Assembly (NCBI GenBank): GCA_029006155.1
Contig: JAQXGF010000094.1
Location: 1 to 64,000, forward strand
Direction of reading: 5' to 3'
DNA length: 64,000 nucleotides
DNA from: Lachnospiraceae bacterium
GTDB lineage: Bacteria > Bacillota > Clostridia > Lachnospirales > Lachnospiraceae
Shown: piece by piece, positions 33,459 to 40,125 of the stretch
How the letters are laid out: each line of letters starts with the position of its first letter
How positions within the stretch are numbered: the stretch's first letter is position 1
Position numbers and translations under genes: made by a program
The notes under the pieces: generated by a model
The model's database searches: none
What the model was told of the DNA's origin: nothing
The model's input: only the letters and a program-made list of their open reading frames with translations

Positions 33459-34094
33459 ATGGCAGAAATCAGCACAGGCAATTATGAAAAGCAGGTATAT
33501 ATCGCAAGAGAGCTTTTTCTGAAGTATGATCAGGAAAAGATGATTCGGAAGTTTGCTCTGGCGCATGATGCAGAATTTTTATATCTGGAGCTGCTGCATG
33601 AGCTCTGCCGGATTTCGCGGAGCACCGGGACGGTGGAACAGCAAAGAGGAGGCGTCTGGCATCAGTGCGCAAATTATGAGCTGGTGATGACGGTCTATGA
33701 TGTGCTCTGTTCCTCTGTGCCGCATCCGAAGCTTTCCGGGGAATGGACCCCACTTTACGGATTGCAGGCGACGATGAGCAGCCCGAATCAGGACAAGCTG
33801 TTCGGAAGCTATGGTGCGCGGTTTCAGGATCGGACCAGGCAGCTCTCACAGGCGTGCCGGACGCTTGGCGGGGAGATGCAGTCCGTGCCGAAGAGCGCGG
33901 ACGTCTGCAGCAGAATTCCGATATTGCCCTTTTTCCCGGTCATCTTTCAGTTCTGGGAGGGCGACGAGGAGTTTGCCCCGAAAATCATGATCTTGTGGGA
34001 TAAAAAGGCACTGGATTTTATGCATTTTGAAACACTTTATTATGTCATCGGGCTGCTGTTGCAGAGGCTTGCAGAACTCTGTGATAAAAATTGA
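33459..34094 (+). CDS. DUF3786-family protein
   Basis: A 211-residue protein that I recognise as DUF3786 from its C-terminal half, ILPFFPVIFQFWEGDEEFAPKIMILWDKKALDFM near 150-185, followed by a helical end. This family occurs in Clostridia, sometimes near corrinoid or one-carbon genes, but no function is established. It starts five bases after the rsmI stop, so it is probably read with it. The longer track ORF from 33246 is an out-of-frame extension into rsmI. No signal peptide or membrane segment is visible. Confidence 0.7.
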   Translation: MAEISTGNYEKQVYIARELFLKYDQEKMIRKFALAHDAEFLYLELLHELCRISRSTGTVEQQRGGVWHQCANYELVMTVYDVLCSSVPHPKLSGEWTPLYGLQATMSSPNQDKLFGSYGARFQDRTRQLSQACRTLGGEMQSVPKSADVCSRIPILPFFPVIFQFWEGDEEFAPKIMILWDKKALDFMHFETLYYVIGLLLQRLAELCDKN

Positions 34095-34194
34095 TGGTTG
34101 CAAATTTTTGTGTGTAACAGGATGGAAATGAAATCTGTTACGTTGTCGCAAGAATGCGTCAGGGTAGCGTTTACTTTAAAGAGGAGGAGTACCT

Positions 34195-34974
34195 ATGAAT
34201 ACGATAGAGACATGTATTTTACCAGAACTTACCGCACTTACCGGCAAAATCGGATGCTATTATAAAAATCTGGTGACCGGGGAGACGTATACGTATCACG
34301 GCGATACGCCAGTAGTAGCGGCCAGCGTGATCAAGCTGTACGTCATGACGGAGGCATTTGCACAGATTGAGGCCGGAACACTGGCGATGGATCAGGAGAT
34401 CACGGTACACCGGAAAGACTGTGTTCCGTCCTGCGGTGTGCTGACGTATCTGCACGATGAGGTGAAAATGCAGGTGATTGACCTCATTACCCTGATGATC
34501 ATTGTCAGCGATAATACGGCGACGAATGTACTGATCGATCTGCTCGGCATTGACAATATCAACGCACGGATCCGTTCGCTTGGCTTTGAAAAGACGATTC
34601 TGAACCGGAAAATGTTCGACGAGGAGAAGGCAAAGCGCGGACTGCAGAACTACATCACAGCAGAAGAAGTCGGAGCGCTTCTTGAGATGATGTACCGCGG
34701 TACACTGATCAGCGAGGCAGCGAGTGCGCGCATGATTTCGATCCTGAAGGATCAGCGGCTGAACCATAAGATTCCATATCTGATCAAGCCGATGCCGCAG
34801 GCTCCGCAGATCGCACACAAGACCGGGGAAGATGATAATACGACGCACGACGCGGCGATCGTTTTTGCAAAAGAGCCGTTCATTCTCTGCATCTGCAGCA
34901 ACGATACCGATGTAACAAAACTGGAACCGGCGATGGGACGGATCGCGAAGCAGCTGCTGGATCTGCAAGATTGA
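34195..34974 (+). CDS. Class A beta-lactamase-like serine hydrolase, apparently cytosolic
   Basis: A 259-residue protein with the three active-site elements of penicillin-interacting enzymes: SVIK near residue 45 (SxxK), SDN near 102 (IVSDNTATNVL) and HKTGE near 206 (KTG). The usual ExxLN acylation-loop motif of class A beta-lactamases is not obvious. There is no signal peptide, which is unusual, since these substrates lie outside the membrane. It may be a peptidase or esterase rather than a beta-lactamase. AGGAGGAG precedes ATG 34195. A GTAACAG/CTGTTAC hairpin lies in the 100-bp leader. Confidence 0.78.
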   Translation: MNTIETCILPELTALTGKIGCYYKNLVTGETYTYHGDTPVVAASVIKLYVMTEAFAQIEAGTLAMDQEITVHRKDCVPSCGVLTYLHDEVKMQVIDLITLMIIVSDNTATNVLIDLLGIDNINARIRSLGFEKTILNRKMFDEEKAKRGLQNYITAEEVGALLEMMYRGTLISEAASARMISILKDQRLNHKIPYLIKPMPQAPQIAHKTGEDDNTTHDAAIVFAKEPFILCICSNDTDVTKLEPAMGRIAKQLLDLQD

Positions 34975-34994
34975 TTGCGAATATTCGCTTGCAT
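34972..34994 (+). repeat. Repeat family 1 end fragment
   Basis: GATTGCGAATATTCGCTTGCA matches the terminal module of repeat family 1 and starts at the stop codon of the serine hydrolase. It lies between that gene and the rRNA methyltransferase. Confidence 0.6.
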
Positions 34995-35020
34995 TAGGAA
35001 CAGAAGAGGAGAGAAGAAGG

Positions 35021-36223
35021 ATGAGTATGGCAATCGTCACGCTCAAAAAGGGCGAGGGCCGCACTTTAAAAGCAGGCGGCGCATGGATTTATGACAATGA
35101 AATCGAAAGTGTGATGGGAAGCGCAGAGAACGGGGAGATCGTACTGGTGCATGATTTTGACGGCTATCCGCTTGGAAGGGGCTTTATCAACCAGAATTCC
35201 AAGATCCGGGTGCGGATGATGACCCGTCATATCGATCAGGAGATCGACCGGGAATTTCTGAAAATGCGGGTAAGAAATGCATGGGACTATCGAAAGACAA
35301 CGGTCGATACGTCCGCGTGCCGGGTGATTTTCGGAGAGGCGGATTTCCTTCCGGGTCTGGTCGTTGATAAATATGAGGATGTGCTCGTCGTAGAGTGTCT
35401 GGCACTTGGCATGGAAGCGTTTAAGGAAACGATCGTGGAGCTCTTAAAGGAAGTACTCGCAGAGGACGGCATTGAGATCCGCGGTGTGTACGAGCGAAGC
35501 GATGCAAACGAGCGGAAAAAAGAAGGACTGCCGAAGGTAAAAGACTTCATCGGAGCGCCATTTGATACGAATGTGGAGATCACGGAGAATGGCGTGCGCT
35601 ATCTGGTGGACGTGATAAATGGTCAGAAGACCGGCTTCTTCCTCGATCAGAAGTATAATCGACTGGCGATTCAGCGGCTCTGTAAGGGAAAGCGCGTGCT
35701 GGACTGCTTTACCCATATGGGCACCTTTGCCTTGAACGCAGGGATTGCAGGGGCTTTCGATGTGACCGGTCTGGATATTTCCGAGTATGCGATCCAGCAG
35801 GCAGAGGAAAATGCAAGGCGGAACCATCTGGAGGACACGGTCCATTTCCGCTGTGCAAATGTATTTGACGAACTGCCGCGCCTCTTCGAGCAGAAGGAAC
35901 AGTATGATGTCGTTATTCTGGATCCGCCTGCCTTCACAAAGTCCCGCGAGGCGACGAAAAATGCGATCAAAGGCTACCGCGAGATCAACATCAAAGGACT
36001 GAAGCTCGTCAAAGACGGTGGCTATCTGGCGACCTGTTCCTGCTCGCACTTCATGACGCAGGAGCTTCTGGCAAAGACCGTGCGCGAGGCGGCCCGTTCC
36101 GCACACAAGCGTCTCCGTCAGGTAGAATTCCGTACCCAGTCCCCGGATCACCCGATCCTGTGGGCAGCGGATGAGTCGTATTATTTGAAATTTTTTATTT
36201 TTCAGGTGGTGGATGAGAAGTAA
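35021..36223 (+). CDS. Class I SAM-dependent rRNA methyltransferase, RlmI-like
   Basis: A 400-residue enzyme with an N-terminal PUA domain (VTLKKGEGRTLKAGGAWIYDNEI) and an EEHEE-like middle. The Rossmann methyltransferase domain has KTGFFLDQKYNR near 205, VLDCFTHMGTFALNA near 226 (SAM motif I), and the catalytic ILDPPAFTKSR near 302. CSCSHFMTQELL near 342 contains the second motif typical of m5C methyltransferases of the RlmI/YccW type. In E. coli RlmI modifies C1962 of 23S rRNA. GAAGG lies directly before ATG 35021. Confidence 0.9.
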   Translation: MSMAIVTLKKGEGRTLKAGGAWIYDNEIESVMGSAENGEIVLVHDFDGYPLGRGFINQNSKIRVRMMTRHIDQEIDREFLKMRVRNAWDYRKTTVDTSACRVIFGEADFLPGLVVDKYEDVLVVECLALGMEAFKETIVELLKEVLAEDGIEIRGVYERSDANERKKEGLPKVKDFIGAPFDTNVEITENGVRYLVDVINGQKTGFFLDQKYNRLAIQRLCKGKRVLDCFTHMGTFALNAGIAGAFDVTGLDISEYAIQQAEENARRNHLEDTVHFRCANVFDELPRLFEQKEQYDVVILDPPAFTKSREATKNAIKGYREINIKGLKLVKDGGYLATCSCSHFMTQELLAKTVREAARSAHKRLRQVEFRTQSPDHPILWAADESYYLKFFIFQVVDEK

Positions 36224-36300
36224 GAGCTGAAAAATGGTGAATCTGCTGTAAAATACGATGCAGTGCTCGCGGAATTGCATGTTAAGAAGGAGATAGGCAT

Positions 36301-36831
36301 ATGGCGAGACCAATCAAGAAAAAAACAATGCTTCAAACAGAACGGCTCACATTAAAGCCATATTCTGGGCAGGATGCTGATGAACTGCTGGACATTCTTA
36401 CAATGCCGGAAGTTACAGACAACTTTATGGTACCAGAAATGGAATCACGGAGTTGTCAGGAAGAATTGGTACAAAAGTTGATTTCTTTCAGCCAGGTGGA
36501 AGATGATAAACATCTGGAATATGGCATTTATTTGAATGGGCAAATCATTGGCTTTGTCAATGACTGTGGAATTGAAGAGGATGAGATAGAAATCGGGTAT
36601 GTCGTCCATCCACGCTACCAAGGGCGAGGGTATGCAACAGAAGCGGTGCATGCGGTGATTACAGAGTTACGTGAAATGGGATTCCGAAAGATTGTCGCAG
36701 GCTATTTTTCAGAGAACACTGCGAGCCTTCGAGTGATGGAAAAGTGCGGGATGCGGCAGACAGACAAAGCCGAGAAAGAAGAATATCACGGGAAAAAACA
36801 CATCTGCAAGTATTGCGAACTTTGCTTTTGA
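36301..36831 (+). CDS. GNAT acetyltransferase, RimJ/RimL type
   Basis: A 176-residue acetyltransferase. LQTERLTLKPYSGQDADEL is the standard N-terminus of the RimJ/RimL group, and IEIGYVVHPRYQGRGYATEAV near 98-118 is the acetyl-CoA loop (Q/R-x-x-G-x-G/A). NTASLRVMEKCGM near 140 is motif B. AGAAGGAGA precedes ATG 36301. The AT-richer codon use than upstream genes hints at a different origin for the block from here to 38.8 kb. The target is unknown. Confidence 0.85.
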   Translation: MARPIKKKTMLQTERLTLKPYSGQDADELLDILTMPEVTDNFMVPEMESRSCQEELVQKLISFSQVEDDKHLEYGIYLNGQIIGFVNDCGIEEDEIEIGYVVHPRYQGRGYATEAVHAVITELREMGFRKIVAGYFSENTASLRVMEKCGMRQTDKAEKEEYHGKKHICKYCELCF

Positions 36832-36898
36832 CAATAAGTTTAACAGGAAGGTAATAGTACACTTTGCATTAAAAAAGCAGAGAGGGGTTTAAAATGAT

Positions 36899-37327
36899 AT
36901 GGAAACGAAGCGACTGATTTTACGAAAATGGACAGAAGCAGATGCAGAAAATCTGTACAAATATGCAAAAGATCCGGATGTCGGGCCGGTCGCAGGATGG
37001 CCTCCACACAAGGACATCGAAGAAAGCAGAGCTGTCATCCGGGATGTATTCAATGGCGCAGAGTGCTATGCGATCTGTGAGAAAGAAACGAATCAGGCGA
37101 TCGGAGCCGTGGAATTAAAATTAAACGGCCATACCGATATGACGAACCGCGAGGATGAGTGCGAACTGGGATACTGGCTTGGAAAACCATTTTGGGGAAG
37201 AGGCTATGTGCCGGAGGCAGCAGCGGCGCTTCTGCAAAGAGGCTTTGAGGAAGATTTAGCACCGTTGATCAATGAAGTCCGGGTATGCCATGCCAGTAAG
37301 ATGACAAAAGCGCAGTGGAACATTTAG
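36899..37327 (+). CDS. GNAT acetyltransferase with damaged C-terminus
   Basis: The 142-residue frame starts METKRLILRKWTEADAENLYKYA and reaches CELGYWLGKPFWGRGYVPEAAAALLQRGF, the acetyl-CoA loop of RimJ/RimL proteins. After GFEEDLAPLINEV the sequence no longer matches the family. The expected N-x-x-S-x-x-x-x-x-K-x-G-F segment is missing and the protein is about 35-40 residues short. It therefore looks truncated by a deletion or rearrangement and may be inactive. AGAGAGGGG lies about ten bases before ATG 36899. Confidence 0.65.
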   Translation: METKRLILRKWTEADAENLYKYAKDPDVGPVAGWPPHKDIEESRAVIRDVFNGAECYAICEKETNQAIGAVELKLNGHTDMTNREDECELGYWLGKPFWGRGYVPEAAAALLQRGFEEDLAPLINEVRVCHASKMTKAQWNI

Positions 37328-37369
37328 AAGGTTTCATTTAGACCTGACTGCTAAAGAGTAGGAATGAAC

Positions 37370-38044
37370 ATGCGTAAAAAGATAAGTGACTGGGAGCGGA
37401 TGGTCGCCGGCAAACTCTATAACCCTTCCAGCAAAGATATTGAAAAACAACACACGGAAGGGATGCGTCGCTGTGACCGCTTTAATAAGATATCGGTGCG
37501 ACGGGCAAAGGCGAAACAGCGTGCATTGGAAACGCTGATTCCATCGTCGAAGGGGAAAGAACTTGGTGTTTTTGCACCACTTTATTGCGAATATGGAGTG
37601 AATATTTATGTCGGGAAAGGTTGTTTTGTGAATTACAATTGTACGTTTTTGGATGTGGCACCGATTACGCTGGGAAATGGTGTCTGGCTTGGCGCGAATG
37701 TAACACTTGCAACACCGAATCATCCGTTTCTTGCAGAAGAGCGTCTGCCGGCGGATTATCCGGACGGGAATCATGACCTGGAATATGCTTCTCCGATCAC
37801 GATAGAGGATGGATGCTGGATCTGTTCTTCCGCAACGATCTGTGGTGGAGTGACCATAGGAAAAAACAGCATTGTTGCGGCGGGGGCAGTGGTAAACAGA
37901 GATGTTCCGCCAAACAGCATTGTAGCTGGTGTCCCGGCAAGAGTCATTCGCAAGATTGATGAGGAAGATCGGATCCATGTATGGGAAACCTACTGTAAAA
38001 ATGCATTCCCCGTCTCGGCAAGAAAGAAAGCAAAAGAATCGTGA
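37370..38044 (+). CDS. Sugar O-acetyltransferase (LacA/Maa-type, left-handed beta-helix)
   Basis: A 224-residue hexapeptide-repeat acetyltransferase. SDWERMVAGKLYNPS is the N-terminal helix of maltose/galactoside acetyltransferases. The beta-helix runs from CEYGVNIYVGKGCFVNYNC to NSIVAGVPARVIRKI. NVTLATPNHPF near 124 carries the catalytic His. It would acetylate free sugars with acetyl-CoA, probably to detoxify unmetabolised ones. ATG 37370 gives AGGA six bases of spacing; ATG 37364 lies directly on that site. Confidence 0.9.
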   Translation: MRKKISDWERMVAGKLYNPSSKDIEKQHTEGMRRCDRFNKISVRRAKAKQRALETLIPSSKGKELGVFAPLYCEYGVNIYVGKGCFVNYNCTFLDVAPITLGNGVWLGANVTLATPNHPFLAEERLPADYPDGNHDLEYASPITIEDGCWICSSATICGGVTIGKNSIVAAGAVVNRDVPPNSIVAGVPARVIRKIDEEDRIHVWETYCKNAFPVSARKKAKES

Positions 38045-38119
38045 TATTGTTCAGGAAGAAAAATGGAAACAGAAAATAAGAATGCGCTGTCTGGACGGAT
38101 TGCGTGATCGCAGGATTTT

Positions 38120-38530
38120 TTATAAAACAGGATTATAATATTTCGCAACGTGATCTCTGAATTTTTCAAAAAGCGGATAATAAACATGGATAATATCCTG
38201 AAATTTTTCCGCGGCGAGAGTACCGTCATAGTCATGAGCCAGTTGGTTGCGGGATTTTAACATCTGGATCCATCGGTCATCGTCGATGAGACCATTTGTA
38301 AATGCCTGCTGCAGCGTTTCTCGTGGGGAACCGGTCGCAAAATCCAGAATTTCCATTTTCTTGGTCAGAATATCTTTCATGACCTTCCAGGAGATGTCGA
38401 AGGTGAGACTGAAATTAAGGACGGTTCCTTCCAGTACAAAATCTGCTTTTGGGTTGGCCGTTTTACTTTTTGCGAGGTTGGAAAGACTTTTACAGAACGT
38501 ATTGTATCGATTAATAAATTTGTTTTCCAT
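38120..38530 (-). CDS. HEPN-domain protein (HI0074-like nucleotidyltransferase partner)
   Basis: A 136-residue all-helical protein, the usual size for HI0074-type partners. MENKFINRYNTFCKSLSNL, FVLEGTVLNFSLTFDISWKVMKDIL and the conserved SRNQLAHDYDG near 98 (Rx4H, the HEPN RNase motif) are visible. HEPN-MNT pairs act as toxin-antitoxin systems in which the MNT partner blocks or modifies the HEPN toxin. I start at 38530 because the track's extra 31 residues overlap the MNT gene out of frame. The start overlaps the MNT stop by 20 bases. Confidence 0.85.
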   Translation of the reverse strand: MENKFINRYNTFCKSLSNLAKSKTANPKADFVLEGTVLNFSLTFDISWKVMKDILTKKMEILDFATGSPRETLQQAFTNGLIDDDRWIQMLKSRNQLAHDYDGTLAAEKFQDIIHVYYPLFEKFRDHVAKYYNPVL

Positions 38531-38792
38531 ACTTCTTGATATCCTCCAATAAATATTCATTTCTGATACTGTCAAAGTCAAAAATATCGATTTTTCGTAG
38601 TGTTTCGATCTGTTGCAGATCATCTTCCAGTTGCATCAGATTCTTGCAGCCGTATACGACAAAATCAATATCACTGGTAGGGGTAGCGGTGCCTGTGGCG
38701 AACGAGCCGAATAAATCGAGGCGCTGCACCCCATTCTTTTTACAAATCGCTGTAACTCTGTCTATAATTTCCGAAATCGGCATTACATTCAT
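38511..38792 (-). CDS. MNT-type minimal nucleotidyltransferase (antitoxin)
   Basis: A 93-residue nucleotidyltransferase-fold protein with LDLFGSFATGTATPTSDIDFVVYG near 25-48, the GSx10DxD catalytic signature of MNT domains, and a third acidic position in KIDIFDFD. It is the first gene of the minus-strand HEPN-MNT pair; MNT antitoxins of this type can AMPylate the HEPN toxin. AAGGAGA lies about 13 bases before the ATG at 38792. A reversed fragment of repeat family 1 lies just upstream (38828-38851). Confidence 0.88.
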   Translation of the reverse strand: MNVMPISEIIDRVTAICKKNGVQRLDLFGSFATGTATPTSDIDFVVYGCKNLMQLEDDLQQIETLRKIDIFDFDSIRNEYLLEDIKKYGKQIY

Positions 38793-38827
38793 ACTATGAT
38801 AACGTCTCCTTCATTTAGAAGTTAAAG

Positions 38828-38851
38828 AGGATATTCACAATCCGCTTTAAA
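38828..38851 (-). repeat. Repeat family 1 end fragment, reverse orientation
   Basis: On the minus strand, AAAGCGGATTGTGAATATCC matches the terminal module AAGCGGATTGCGAATATCC. It lies in the divergent gap between the HEPN-MNT pair and the aldo-keto reductase. Confidence 0.6.
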
Positions 38852-38940
38852 AAATATGATAGCAGTTTTTATAAGGGAAATCAATTCTAAAACCGGGCAA
38901 AACACAACCAAAGCAAAAAGAGCAAAAAGAGCAAAAAATC

Positions 38941-38971
38941 TTGACCTGAAGTTAGGTGCAGGGTGTATACT
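38941..38971 (+). promoter_or_regulatory. MerR-type promoter with a 19-bp spacer
   Basis: TTGACC (38941-38946) and TATACT (38966-38971) are near-consensus but 19 bp apart, two more than optimal. The spacer holds an imperfect dyad (ACCTG-AAGTTAGGTG-CAGGGT) containing AAGTTA. This overwound layout is typical of promoters switched on by MerR-family activators, including AdhR/NmlR-like aldehyde sensors. The regulator gene is not in the window. Confidence 0.7.
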
Positions 38972-39009
38972 ATCCGTTACATATGATTACGGAAAGGAAT
39001 GGATAGACT

Positions 39010-40104
39010 ATGGAATATCGGAAATTACCTCACGGCGAGGAAAGGATCAGTGTGATCGGCATGGGCTCTTCGGTGGTGGGAGAGCAGAAGGAAGCGGACA
39101 TTATCCGCACAGTGGAGTATGCGTTGGATGCGGGCATCAATTATTTTGATATGGCGGGCGGCCATGCCTCGATTTTTCCGGCATACGGAAAGGCTTTAAA
39201 GGGTAGACGAAAGGATGCAATGCTGCAGGTACATTTTGGCGCAGACTATACGACAGGAGAATACGGCTGGACGACGAATCTCGATCAGGTCAAACGGTCG
39301 GTGGACTGGCAATTGAAGCAGCTGCAGACGGATTATATCGATGTAGGATTTATCCACTGTCTGGATGAGGCATCCGATCTGGAAGCCTATGAAAAGCATG
39401 GCGTTTTGCAGTATATTCTGGATCTGAAAAGTCAGGGGGTAGTCTGTCATATCGGATTGTCTACCCACGCACCACAGCTGGCCAATCGGGTGCTGGACAT
39501 GCAGATTCTGGATATGATGATGTTTTCCATCAATCCGATGTATGATTTCGGGCAGGGAGACTTTGCCATCGGTGCGACCGGAGAGCGCATGGCGCTGTAT
39601 CGCCGCTGTGAAAAAGAGGGCGTAGGCATCTCCGTCATGAAGCCGTTTAACGCAGGACAGCTGCTGGATGCGAAAAAGTCTCCGTTCCATCAGGCGCTGA
39701 CACCGGCGCAGTGTATCCAGTATGCGCTGGACAAGCCGGGCGTGCTGACCGTTGTGGGAGGTCCGGGAAATGTAGAGCAGCTGCAGGAGATTCTGCGATT
39801 CAATGACACGACGCCGGAAGAGCGGGATTACTCCGTGATCGGTTCCTTTACCCCGGATGATTCCGTCGGAAAATGCGTATACTGCAGACATTGCCACCCG
39901 TGTCCAGCGGGGCTGGAGATCGCGTTGATCAATAAGTATTATGATCTGGCACAGCAGGGCGACATTCTGGCGAAAGAACATTATCTGACGCTGAACAAAC
40001 ATGCTTCGGACTGTATCGCCTGTGGACATTGTAATAAGCGGTGTCCGTTCCATGTGAAGCAGCAGGAGCGAATGGAGGAGATCCGGGCATATTTCGGAAA
40101 ATGA
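39010..40104 (+). CDS. Aldo/keto reductase with C-terminal 4Fe-4S domain
   Basis: A 364-residue protein. The AKR barrel begins MEYRKLPHGEERISVIGMGSSVVG, with DAGINYFDMAGG near 38-49, IDVGFIHCLDE near 108 and VVCHIGLSTHAPQ near 137. The C-terminal extension holds two cysteine motifs, CVYCRHCHPCP near 289 and CIACGHCNKRCPF near 332, expected to bind 4Fe-4S clusters. The usual catalytic Tyr after the DxA motif is not seen (AGGHASIFPAYGKAL), a feature shared with some clostridial homologs. The promoter suggests aldehyde- or stress-inducible expression. The substrate is unknown. Confidence 0.88.
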   Translation: MEYRKLPHGEERISVIGMGSSVVGEQKEADIIRTVEYALDAGINYFDMAGGHASIFPAYGKALKGRRKDAMLQVHFGADYTTGEYGWTTNLDQVKRSVDWQLKQLQTDYIDVGFIHCLDEASDLEAYEKHGVLQYILDLKSQGVVCHIGLSTHAPQLANRVLDMQILDMMMFSINPMYDFGQGDFAIGATGERMALYRRCEKEGVGISVMKPFNAGQLLDAKKSPFHQALTPAQCIQYALDKPGVLTVVGGPGNVEQLQEILRFNDTTPEERDYSVIGSFTPDDSVGKCVYCRHCHPCPAGLEIALINKYYDLAQQGDILAKEHYLTLNKHASDCIACGHCNKRCPFHVKQQERMEEIRAYFGK

Positions 40105-40125
40105 TAGGAAAAATGGAGGGCATAC

